From Candidatus Zixiibacteriota bacterium (GTDB taxonomy: Bacteria > Zixibacteria > MSB-5A5 > GN15 > FEB-12), in contig JAOUEU010000007.1 in NCBI GenBank assembly GCA_029858555.1, positions 1 to 34,228 on the forward strand: a stretch of DNA of 34,228 nt, written 5' to 3'. This document shows positions 1 to 8,206 of this stretch, piece by piece. A model generated the notes under the pieces. It worked only from the letters and a program-made list of their open reading frames with translations. It did not search any database and was not told the origin of the DNA. The position numbers were made by a program, and so were the translations under genes. Every line of letters starts with the position of its first letter. Position 1 is the first letter of the stretch.

Positions 1-204
1 GACCGCGACAGCCGCTTTTTCGGCCACGTCCCGGAGCACCCGTCCATATCCGCAGCCGAGCTCCAGCACGGAATGAGAAGGTAATAGCCTCTCGGTGAGG
101 AATCGGATTTCCGCCTGCAGGTATTGCTGCACGCGGGGAGGTGCAATTTCATAAACGCGGCGCAGCCGCTTTGATGAGAGTTTCTCCGAGTAATAATCCG
201 ACAC
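1..204 (-). CDS. Class I SAM-dependent methyltransferase, N-terminal fragment (runs off window edge)
   Basis: Reverse-strand reading from a GTG at 204 gives MSDYYSEKLSSKRLRRVYEIAPPRVQQYLQAEIRFLTERLLPSHSVLELGCGYGRVLRDVAEKAAVAV; VLELGCGYGR is the SAM-binding motif I. Not in the ORF track because it is truncated. Confidence 0.75.
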   Translation of the reverse strand, partial: MSDYYSEKLSSKRLRRVYEIAPPRVQQYLQAEIRFLTERLLPSHSVLELGCGYGRVLRDVAEKAAVAV

Positions 205-213
205 GGTGTCGAC

Positions 214-1410
214 TCAGGCGTCTGTAGTGACGACGTTTCTGAAGTTGACCGGATCGGTGTCGCCCTCGGTGTTGATCAGCAGAACCGATGACCGGGGCCC
301 AAGATCCAGTTGCTCACGGGCAGAACTCATCTTGTCGCTCTCCATCAGGGCCAGGAGTCCGGCCAGGCCGGCCGCTCCCGATTCCCCTGAAACCAGCCGG
401 GGATCATCACCGCATGGATGGTAAAACAGCCTCATGGCTCGCCGTGAGTAGTCGTCCGGAATCGCCATAAAGAAATCCATCCCCCGCTTGACATACTCCC
501 AGGCCAGTATCGACGGCGTGCCGCAATTCAGGCCGGCCATCATCGAATCCTGGTCACCGCGACTGGTACGCGTATCACCGCATCCGAATCGAATCGACTC
601 CAGGAGGCAATCTGCGGCAAGCGGTTCAACCGAGATGAGCCGGGGCCTTCTGTTCCGACGATGAACCGTGTAATACCATGCCGCGGCGGCGGCCAGCGCA
701 CCCACGCCGACCTGGATAAACACGGTATCAAAGGCCGACGGGCTTTGGTCGCCCAAGATGTCGTCGATTTCTCTGAATATCGTCGTGTAGCCGGCCATAA
801 TCCACGAAGGGATGCCCATATTGCCCGGGTAGGAAGTATCGGATATTATGACCCAGCCGTTTCGACGGGCATCAGAAGCCGCTTTCGTAACCGCTTGATC
901 GTAGGTGCCGTCCACTACCACCACCTCGGCGCCTTCACTTCGTATGCCGTCGATTCTCGCCTGAGAACTGTTCCGAGGCATATATATCACCGCCCGCTGG
1001 TTCAGCCAACGCGCCGTCCAGGCGACGCCGCGCCCATGATTGCCGTCGGTGGCGGTACAAAATGTGTAAGACCCGCAGTCCCCGCTGCCGGCTGTGTCGA
1101 GAAACTCCGGAATCGAGAGTCGCCGACCAGTCTCTGCTTCGACTCTGCTCTTGATGAAGCGGTGGATAGCATAGGAAGCTCCCAGGGCTTTGAAGGCCTT
1201 CAAGCCGAACCGCAACGATTCATCTTTGACCAGAATTTCGCCGACACCGATGGCGGAGGCGAGTGACCCAAGACTCCTGAGAGGCGTCGGTTGATATACG
1301 TCCAGGGATTTGTGAAAGGGAAAGATGTCGTCGCTGCCGAAAGTATTGAGACTGACCGTCTCCCAGTCCGGGTGCAGCTCGCAGTAAGGATTAAAGCTGA
1401 ACTGACACAT
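214..1410 (-). CDS. Diaminopropionate ammonia-lyase-like PLP-dependent enzyme
   Basis: Fold-type II PLP protein: YQPTPLRSLGSLA..VKDESLRFGLKAFKALGASYAI, ATDGNHGRGVAW, GVGALAAA. ATG at 1410 (MCQFSFNPY...) preferred over the GTG at 1509 of the supplied ORF. Confidence 0.75.
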   Translation of the reverse strand: MCQFSFNPYCELHPDWETVSLNTFGSDDIFPFHKSLDVYQPTPLRSLGSLASAIGVGEILVKDESLRFGLKAFKALGASYAIHRFIKSRVEAETGRRLSIPEFLDTAGSGDCGSYTFCTATDGNHGRGVAWTARWLNQRAVIYMPRNSSQARIDGIRSEGAEVVVVDGTYDQAVTKAASDARRNGWVIISDTSYPGNMGIPSWIMAGYTTIFREIDDILGDQSPSAFDTVFIQVGVGALAAAAAWYYTVHRRNRRPRLISVEPLAADCLLESIRFGCGDTRTSRGDQDSMMAGLNCGTPSILAWEYVKRGMDFFMAIPDDYSRRAMRLFYHPCGDDPRLVSGESGAAGLAGLLALMESDKMSSAREQLDLGPRSSVLLINTEGDTDPVNFRNVVTTDA

Positions 1411-1605
1411 TCTATCGGGCGATGAGCAAATGGTTGCGATTGTCCTGCCGTAATCTAAAGGAGCGTCGCCAAAACAGCAAGGACTAATGCTCGAAAAAAG
1501 TCGCTGCACAAAAGCCCGGACAAATCCCGAGGCGGCCCGAGCCCCGCTAGCCGGTTTTGCCGACCACAGCCCGGCCTCAAAGAACGTGCCCGGTCAACGT
1601 TCCGG

Positions 1606-2535
1606 TCAAAGCATCAATCCGAAATTGCCGCTCTCGATCCATTGTGGACGCAGCACGGACCAGAAATCGCCGGCCAGTCGGCAAAGCACGTAATCGTACG
1701 GCAGCCAGCCGTAACCCCGTTCGCCCCAGCCCTCACCCCAGGAATTGCGGATAAGAAGGGCTCCTTTGGAGCTTTCACCGCCGGAGTCGTGCTCTATCTC
1801 CAGCGCATCATCATAACCAGCCGCCACCACGGCCTGTCCCCAGGACGCTTTCTCCCCAGGTCCGGGAAAGGGCACCTTTCCCCCGTCACCCGCGCGGTTT
1901 ATGGACGGGAAACAGAAGAAGCCGAATACCGATGGTATGCCGGCCGCCAGAAAGGTTTTGACCGATCCCAGTACCTGTTCGGGCGACCGGTGACAGGCTG
2001 AGGGATCGTGACGAAAATACCGCAGACCGGTCAGGATTTCGGTGGCGCTGTACACTGAAGCAGGCGGCTCTTTGTCAAAATCCTTTACAACGTACGGCCA
2101 TCGCGTTTCGGGCGGCACACCAAGCAAGGCGAGGGCTCGTAACGTCTTTCGCAACCAGGCGCCGGTGTCTCCGTCCATACCCATCAGGCCACGGGCGGTT
2201 TTGTAAACAAACAGGCGGGAACCGTTCATCTCTCGGCCGAAAGCCCGGTTTTCCGAATACTCGATTACGCTGACGGCGGCATGGGCCGCGCAGGACCGAA
2301 GACCTTGCTGATCGCCAGCCGGTGAGAACCATCTGCGCAGATCAGTTCTTGACGGCATTCCGAGAACCTCGGGATCGGACCCGATGCCAAGCACAGCGGC
2401 CATAGCGCGAATCTCCGGTTCGTCCGAACTGAAATCGCGGAGATCGGGCAAAGGGGGAATCCAGCCTGCCTCGCCGATCTGGCAGGATTTGAGTGCATCA
2501 ACACGTCCAGCATCAAAGTGCATACCGTACCCCAT
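1606..2535 (-). CDS. Papain-like (C1 family) cysteine peptidase homolog
   Basis: DQQGLRSCAAHAA (Q...C active-site region), WGQAVVAAGYDD (His-region equivalent), LLIRNSWGEGWGERGYGWLPYDYV (Asn motif NSWG). Confidence 0.8.
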   Translation of the reverse strand: MGYGMHFDAGRVDALKSCQIGEAGWIPPLPDLRDFSSDEPEIRAMAAVLGIGSDPEVLGMPSRTDLRRWFSPAGDQQGLRSCAAHAAVSVIEYSENRAFGREMNGSRLFVYKTARGLMGMDGDTGAWLRKTLRALALLGVPPETRWPYVVKDFDKEPPASVYSATEILTGLRYFRHDPSACHRSPEQVLGSVKTFLAAGIPSVFGFFCFPSINRAGDGGKVPFPGPGEKASWGQAVVAAGYDDALEIEHDSGGESSKGALLIRNSWGEGWGERGYGWLPYDYVLCRLAGDFWSVLRPQWIESGNFGLML

Positions 2536-2552
2536 CGTTTCTTGTTCGCCTT

Positions 2553-2607
2553 ACCTGCCGGTTCCTCCTTGCCCACGGCGCACTTCACATACTGCCGCCC
2601 GGCAGGT
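2553..2607. repeat. 55-bp intergenic inverted-repeat element
   Basis: Perfect 9-bp arms ACCTGCCGG...CCGGCAGGT, with a nested CTGCCG-CC-CGGCAG inverted repeat at the right end. Confidence 0.5.
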
Positions 2608-2750
2608 GTCCTCCCCAAGAATACTCTTATGTCCAGCCACGGTGTGGCGGCATTGCCATCAGGGAAACGGCCAGCACACGAGCCCGCAGCCGCTTCGCGC
2701 CTCGGCAGCCGAAAAACCGCCGCCGGGACCAAGGCCGTCCGTGGAAGGCA

Positions 2751-3368
2751 TCAGCCCAGGACAGACACTTTCTTGATGCCCGCGATGGATGCCTCCCGGG
2801 CGTCATCGTGTCTCTTTTCCGCCAGCTTCCAGCTCTTTTTAAACCACAGAGAGGGACTTTTTATCTCGACGAACCTTTTCGTTGAGCCGTTATCGCTGGT
2901 CACCAGGCTGACCTTCTTGTCACACATGATCGCCGCGTTGATCAGAATGGACGTTATCAGATCCGAGCAGTCGGCGGACCTGGCCAGATCGTCCAGTTCG
3001 TGTTCAAAGGTTTTCAATATCTCCTCGATCGGAAAGGATTGCCGCACGATGACCCTTCCGATGAGCTGCTCAATTTCCGCTCTGTACTCGTCGTTAAGTC
3101 TGCCTGCCAGCATTTTCAAAGCGCTGACAATCAACACCGATTCCTCAACCGTCAGATCATCAACGCTCCCTCGATCCTGGCTGTTCAGGCGATAAGCGCG
3201 ATGCTTACGGTCGAAAAAAACCGGAATGTTGGCCTCAGAGATGACATTGAGATACCGATAGGCCGTCCGTTCCGGTATTCTGCAAGCTGCCTTGATCGTC
3301 TCAAGGGTGGCTGACTGACGATGATTGAGCAGGTTGACCAGCAACAATATTCTATCTAGTTTGCTCAT
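2751..3368 (-). CDS. DeoR/HTH_11-type (WYL-like) transcriptional regulator
   Basis: N-terminal wHTH: LDRILLLVNLLNHRQSATLETIKAACRIPERTAYRYLNVISEANIPVFFDRKHRAYRL. Strong purine-rich RBS region upstream (ggaggagtaaggaggaggtg). Confidence 0.65.
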   Translation of the reverse strand: MSKLDRILLLVNLLNHRQSATLETIKAACRIPERTAYRYLNVISEANIPVFFDRKHRAYRLNSQDRGSVDDLTVEESVLIVSALKMLAGRLNDEYRAEIEQLIGRVIVRQSFPIEEILKTFEHELDDLARSADCSDLITSILINAAIMCDKKVSLVTSDNGSTKRFVEIKSPSLWFKKSWKLAEKRHDDAREASIAGIKKVSVLG

Positions 3369-3414
3369 GCCGCTATTCGGGATTCACCTCCTCCTTACTC
3401 CTCCCCGCGGAGCC

Positions 3415-3645
3415 TTATAGAGTCATGGCCCAGGCGGCGAGCAGAAAATCAATTATGGCTATGCTTTCGCCGGAATCTGCATACGGGGCCTGACTGGTGC
3501 CTTCCGGTGTCGAGTCTGCCGGTGGGTCGGTGCTGCTCCCGTCCGCAAAGGCCGCCGTCGGTGCCAGGATTCCACCTACCAGGCCAAGCAGCAGCAGAGC
3601 CAAGCAGTATCCAATCATGGTAGTTAACAGGGCTCTTTTTGTCAT
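3415..3645 (-). CDS. Small secreted peptide precursor (76 aa)
   Basis: MTKRALLTTMIGYCLALLLLGLVGGILAPTAAFA-DGSSTDPP...: Sec signal peptide with AFA cleavage site; consensus RBS TAGGAGGT-aatt-ATG. Confidence 0.65.
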   Translation of the reverse strand: MTKRALLTTMIGYCLALLLLGLVGGILAPTAAFADGSSTDPPADSTPEGTSQAPYADSGESIAIIDFLLAAWAMTL

Positions 3646-3692
3646 AATTACCTCCTACGCTTCCATGGGTGTTTGTAACGCAGGCGAGTTCA

Positions 3693-3709
3693 AACAAAAA
3701 GGATGCCAT
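3693..3709 (-). promoter_or_regulatory. Candidate sigma-54 (-24/-12) promoter of the secreted peptide gene
   Basis: Minus strand ATGGCATCCTTTTTGTTT: TGGCA -24 element, GG-N10-GT spacing, TTG -12 element (consensus TGGCAC-N5-TTGC). About 48 nt upstream of the ATG. Confidence 0.5.
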
Positions 3710-3792
3710 GATTAACTGCAGCCGTGGTGTCGGATTAACTCATTGCTATATAGACAATTACAGTAAAATGTCTGAGCCGGGATACCCCCCTG

Positions 3793-3818
3793 ATTTGCCG
3801 CTCAAGTTACCGGCAAAT
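3793..3818. promoter_or_regulatory. Inverted repeat ATTTGCCG-N10-CGGCAAAT, candidate upstream activating sequence
   Basis: Perfect 8-bp arms read directly from the sequence; centred about 125 bp upstream of the predicted sigma-54 TSS. Confidence 0.5.
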
Positions 3819-3869
3819 TCGCAACAGACCTTAACTTGTTGATATACAAACAGAAAGAATGACGGCGGG

Positions 3870-3888
3870 TTTGCCGAAAAACGGCAAA
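3870..3888. promoter_or_regulatory. Inverted repeat TTTGCCG-N5-CGGCAAA (TGCC-N7-GGCA), candidate upstream activating sequence
   Basis: Perfect 7-bp arms; an extra half-site (GGCAAA) is adjacent at 3891-3896. Confidence 0.5.
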
Positions 3889-3905
3889 GTGGCAAATTGC
3901 AGGGC

Positions 3906-6900
3906 CTACATGTCGCGGCTTATATTGTAACGCTTGATTTTCCGACGAAGCGTGCTCAAAGGCATATTGAGAGACCGGGCCGCTCGTAATTGAACCCAGT
4001 TTTGTTTTATCAGAGCGTCTCGGATAGTCTGCTTTTCGTAGGTTTCACCGGCCTGTTTGGATTGTGGGTTGTCTCGCCCGGCCTGCTGGAATTCGGCCGG
4101 CAGCCCCGAGACATTTATGCGTTCGCCGGGATACAGGATGCAGCAGCGCTCCACGAAGTTCTTGAGTTCTCGGACGTTCCCGGGCCAGCTGTAGAACACA
4201 AGAGCTTTCTGAACTTCGGGCGTGAAGACGGGCGCATTACCTGAGGGCGACGCATATATGCTTATGAAATGTTCTATCAAAAGCGGGATGTCGTCGCGAC
4301 GCTCTCTCAGAGGGGGGACTTCTATTATGATAGTGTTGATGCGGTAATAGAGGTCTTCGCGGAACTTCTCTTCCCTGATGAGACGATGCAAGTCCTTGTT
4401 GGTGGCATAAATGAACCGGGTATCACTGTAAATGGTCTTGTTGCTGCCAACCTTTTCGAACTCCTGTAGGTCCAGAACCCGAAGTACCTTGGATTGCACG
4501 TGCAGGGGCATGTCGCCGATTTCGTCAAGGAAAAGCGTGCCGCCATCGGCGGCAGAGAACTTGCCGTCTCTTTCAGCCACGCCGGTTGCCACGTTCTGCG
4601 CCACGCCAAACAACTCGCTTTCAATCAGCCCCTCGGCGATGGCCGAACAATTCAGTTTTATAAGAGGTTTCTTGGAGCGAAGGCTCAGGTTATGAATCAT
4701 CTGACACAGAATCTCTTTGCCGGTGCCGCTCTCACCCATAATAAGAATGGGTGTGTTCGTCCGTGCGATCTCCGGCAGCTTGCTGAGCAATTCCCGCATC
4801 GAGGAGTCATTCGTGATAAAGGAGAGGTTGTCCCCGAGATCGGTGGCATCTTCGATCAACTGCCGATTGACCAGACTGATATCGCGGTACTCCTGAATGG
4901 TGGTCAGCATGACGGCAATGAAATTGGCGGTGGAGCTGATGTAAGTGACGTCATCCCTGTCAAACAGTGCCGGAATCGTGTGGTGATCGAGATAGAGAAT
5001 CCCCAGCAGCTTTCCGTCGAACACGATGGGTGTGCAAATAACCGACAGGATGTTATGTACGACTATGCTTTTATATCCCTTGGTCCGGGCGTTGGTCAGA
5101 GCGTTATCGATAACGACCGGCCTGGGGTCTTTGACCACCTCCTGAGGAATGGTGGAACTGAAGTCGGCAACATCCCGCAGGCTGTCCTCATCGCAGTTGA
5201 CGAAAGCCCGTACGCGCAACTCCGAAGACTGCTGGTTTTTCAGGAGGAGAACGCCGCGTTCCGCACCCGTCTGATCCACGGCAAACTCGACGACTCTCGT
5301 AAGTGACTTATCATAGTCCCGAATGTTCTTGAATACCTCGGAGATTCTAAAGATGAGGTCGATCATTCTCGTTTGTTTACCACCGTGGTCGGCCAGACTC
5401 GCCACCTGCTCCGACAATGATCGTTCCATAGCCTCGTTTTTCAGGGTTTTGGCCAGCTTCTCCGCCTGGAGCAGGAACTTCTTGGCGAGCTTCTCCTTGG
5501 CGTCCTCGCGATAACGTTCGGCCACTCGCCTGTAGACGATCGTCGCCAGAAACATGGCGCCGGATTTATCCAGAATCCTGTAAGCAGATTTGAGAATACC
5601 TATGTTTTCCAGCTTCTCGGCTGGCCGGCGCACTATCCTGGCCAGACCATGAACGGCCTCGAACAAGGGCGCCTCGCCTCTTTCAAACAAGGGCTGCAAC
5701 GATTCCGCGACTCCGAGCGCCCGCGCCGAATCTTTCGGGCCGGCGTTGACCAGAATATGAAACAGGCACAGAGAGGCGTAGTAGCGACACCCATAATCGA
5801 TCAGGGTGCCGAGTTGCGGTAACAATATCTGAATCTCTTGAGGGCGACCTTGATACAAACTGTTAAGAGTGCCAATGAACTCGAGCTCGGCCAGAGATGA
5901 TTTGTCATCGCAGGCCCGAAATTTCTCCGCCGCGGCCTTAAGGTACTCCTCGCAGGACACAGACTGACCCTGGTAAAGAGCGATTTCCGCCAGATTGTGG
6001 TACACTTTGCCGGTCACTTTCTCCGGTACCCCGGGGAAAAGAGACTCCAGAGCCTTGAAGAGAATCCGCCGGGCCGACTGCAAGTCACCTTCGTTGCTTT
6101 TCAGGAAGCCGTTGGACAAAAAGTAGACTATCAGATTATTTCGCTTGTGCGCCTGGGATTCCGAGGTTAGCGATCTTTGCAGCCAGTACTCGGCCTTGGC
6201 GTATTCTGCCAGACGCGTGTAACTGTTCGAGAGGTTGGCAAAAATCAACGGCAGCTTGGACCTGTCACGGGCTTCCTGCAGGTTCTGTATCGCGAGTTTG
6301 CCGTACTTGACCGATTTCCTGTAATCAGCGAGTTCTAGGTAGAGAAGGCAAAGGCTGAAGATTGTCGAGATCGATTTCCCCAAAAGATCACAACCGGCCG
6401 CCTTTTCAAAGCTGGCCAGAAGGCGTTTCTCCGCCTGCCTGAAATCGCCTCGTTTCCACTCCAGGATTCCGTAAGTGTAGAGAATCCTGATGATCAACTC
6501 ATCGAGATTCAAATCAACCGCCGTATCCCGGATCGAATCAAGCAGCCTTTCGGCCTCTCGATATTTACCTTGCGAACCGAGCGCCCAGGCCTCAAGTCGC
6601 CGGAAACTCAATTCGCCGGCCCTGTCGCCACGACGTCCCGCCTCGGTAGCTCCCTGCCTGGCGAGTTCCATGGCCCGGTCGATCTGGCCCAGAGTGTGTG
6701 CCAGAGTCGCCCGTTCATAGACGAGTTTCAAGTCAGTCTGTTCAGGCGAGCCCGACAACTCCAGCGCGGTGTCATAATAAAGGGCGGCGTCCCGGGACCT
6801 GTTCAGAATTACGGCCAGGTCCCCTAACTCTTGCAGCAGGGATATACGCGAAGGCACACGTAAGGCAGTCAGCCTGTCTTCATCCTCGGCAAAACCCTTG

Positions 6901-8069
6901 AGGCACAGGAATGCCTTCTGATAGCATTCGGCTTTTCGATAACTCGCGACCCGTGCCAGACAGTGCTCCAGCGGCTCGACGGTCTCCCGAACAACTGCCG
7001 GGGGCGCGGAATCCTCCAGCGCGGCGTAAGCCGACTGCAACTGCTCGTCACCTAGCATGAAATGCCAGTAATCCCCATATCTTTCGAGAGTCGCGTCCCG
7101 GACAAGGTCCCTCATGACCCGGTAGGCCTTGGGACTGTCGATTTGTGCCACCCGCGCCAGCTCGCTGGTCAATTCCTCGCCCAAACCCAGGACCTTATTC
7201 TGCTCCAGGAACGTTTTCTTCAGACTTTTGCGTTTTCTCCCCTTGCCTGCCCTGCTTTCTCTCAGTCTGGCCAGCAGCAGCATGGTCAACAGGGTCTTGT
7301 TGGCTGCCTGTAAAGCTGCCATATCGATAATTTCTCTTCGAGCCAGAGCATCCAAGAGAACGCGGGGGCGAAGCAGAGCTTCGCGCCGAGTCAGGTCCTC
7401 TGCGAGCATTTTGACCTTGCTCAGCATGGCTTGTGAAGCAGGCGAACCGGGCAGCGATTGGCCAGACTCAACGCACTTCTCGAGAGTCTTACCCATGGAG
7501 AAAACATCCACCTGCGGCGTCACTAGCTCATTGGCGAATATTTCCGGGGCAATGTGATCGGGTGTACCCAGGACTTTGGCCTGAAGAGAAGACCCGGTCC
7601 TGACCAGAAAATCCAGGTCCACCAGGATTATCGTGGGTTCCTTATCCTGCAGGTTAATCATGAAATTACTGAGCTTGAGATCACAGTGAACCAGATCCAG
7701 AGTGTGCAGATAGTCAATCACCAGACACATCTGCAGGAGCGTCGCGGGGAAATGAGCCCAGAATTTAACGGGAGTTATTGGCTGCCAGATTCCGTCATCA
7801 AGAAAAGGATACTCGATATACAGATTGCCGTCCTCGATGTGCTTTTCTCTGGCAGACAATACCTTACGGCTTTTCAACATCTGCTGGCATCGGAAAGAGT
7901 TATCGAGGATCGATCTTGCGGTGTAAGCGCCGAGCGATGACTCTCGATTGAGCGTTTTCAAGAAACACTTGTCTCCGGAGGCGAGCCTTATGGCCTGCCA
8001 TGATTGGCATAATTCATTGTCCGACAATAATTTTTCGAGTTTGAACTTTTTTGTCGACGGTTTAGCCAT
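3906..8069 (-). CDS. Ser/Thr kinase - TPR - GAF - AAA+ sigma-54 activator - Fis HTH regulator (1387 aa)
   Basis: Kinase: HTLDLVHCDLKLSNFMI, LVDLDF, GTPDHIAPEI. Central TPR-like helical repeats. GAF: RGVLLLKNQQSSELRVRAF...LGILYLDHH. AAA+: GESGTGKEILCQMIH, GGTLFLDEIGDMP, LREDLYYRI-like (FREDLYYRINTI), WPGNVRELKNFVER. C-terminal Fis helix: RAARSLNMPLSTLRRKIKRYNI. Confidence 0.93.
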   Translation of the reverse strand: MAKPSTKKFKLEKLLSDNELCQSWQAIRLASGDKCFLKTLNRESSLGAYTARSILDNSFRCQQMLKSRKVLSAREKHIEDGNLYIEYPFLDDGIWQPITPVKFWAHFPATLLQMCLVIDYLHTLDLVHCDLKLSNFMINLQDKEPTIILVDLDFLVRTGSSLQAKVLGTPDHIAPEIFANELVTPQVDVFSMGKTLEKCVESGQSLPGSPASQAMLSKVKMLAEDLTRREALLRPRVLLDALARREIIDMAALQAANKTLLTMLLLARLRESRAGKGRKRKSLKKTFLEQNKVLGLGEELTSELARVAQIDSPKAYRVMRDLVRDATLERYGDYWHFMLGDEQLQSAYAALEDSAPPAVVRETVEPLEHCLARVASYRKAECYQKAFLCLKGFAEDEDRLTALRVPSRISLLQELGDLAVILNRSRDAALYYDTALELSGSPEQTDLKLVYERATLAHTLGQIDRAMELARQGATEAGRRGDRAGELSFRRLEAWALGSQGKYREAERLLDSIRDTAVDLNLDELIIRILYTYGILEWKRGDFRQAEKRLLASFEKAAGCDLLGKSISTIFSLCLLYLELADYRKSVKYGKLAIQNLQEARDRSKLPLIFANLSNSYTRLAEYAKAEYWLQRSLTSESQAHKRNNLIVYFLSNGFLKSNEGDLQSARRILFKALESLFPGVPEKVTGKVYHNLAEIALYQGQSVSCEEYLKAAAEKFRACDDKSSLAELEFIGTLNSLYQGRPQEIQILLPQLGTLIDYGCRYYASLCLFHILVNAGPKDSARALGVAESLQPLFERGEAPLFEAVHGLARIVRRPAEKLENIGILKSAYRILDKSGAMFLATIVYRRVAERYREDAKEKLAKKFLLQAEKLAKTLKNEAMERSLSEQVASLADHGGKQTRMIDLIFRISEVFKNIRDYDKSLTRVVEFAVDQTGAERGVLLLKNQQSSELRVRAFVNCDEDSLRDVADFSSTIPQEVVKDPRPVVIDNALTNARTKGYKSIVVHNILSVICTPIVFDGKLLGILYLDHHTIPALFDRDDVTYISSTANFIAVMLTTIQEYRDISLVNRQLIEDATDLGDNLSFITNDSSMRELLSKLPEIARTNTPILIMGESGTGKEILCQMIHNLSLRSKKPLIKLNCSAIAEGLIESELFGVAQNVATGVAERDGKFSAADGGTLFLDEIGDMPLHVQSKVLRVLDLQEFEKVGSNKTIYSDTRFIYATNKDLHRLIREEKFREDLYYRINTIIIEVPPLRERRDDIPLLIEHFISIYASPSGNAPVFTPEVQKALVFYSWPGNVRELKNFVERCCILYPGERINVSGLPAEFQQAGRDNPQSKQAGETYEKQTIRDALIKQNWVQLRAARSLNMPLSTLRRKIKRYNISRDM

Positions 8070-8129
8070 GATAGCGTATACGCTGTGACAACTGTGCCTC
8101 TGAAAACCGCTCCGTCAGAACTACACCTG

Positions 8130-8144
8130 GCAACATCCCTGCCT
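8130..8144 (-). promoter_or_regulatory. Candidate sigma-54 promoter of the kinase/sigma-54 activator gene
   Basis: Minus strand AGGCAGGGATGTTGCC: GGCA and TTGC elements with exact GG-N10-GC spacing, about 60 nt upstream of the ATG. Confidence 0.45.
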
Positions 8145-8206
8145 CTAATGCAATATACTCAAAAATGGAAAATTGCTGAACAACTTTGTAAAGATTTTAT
8201 GATCTC

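Noticed and set aside
2265-2732. 155-aa minus-strand ORF upstream of and overlapping the C1 peptidase
   Set aside because: Overlaps the peptidase N-terminus in another frame and crosses the inverted-repeat region; Arg/Pro-rich, no domain.
3870-3888. TTTGCCG-N5-CGGCAAA as an intrinsic terminator of the activator gene
   Set aside because: Not followed by a U-tract in either direction, and the same TGCC-N7-GGCA motif recurs upstream of the activator gene, so a protein-binding site fits better.
4494-5306. 270-aa plus-strand ORF
   Set aside because: Antisense to the AAA+/GAF part of the sigma-54 activator.
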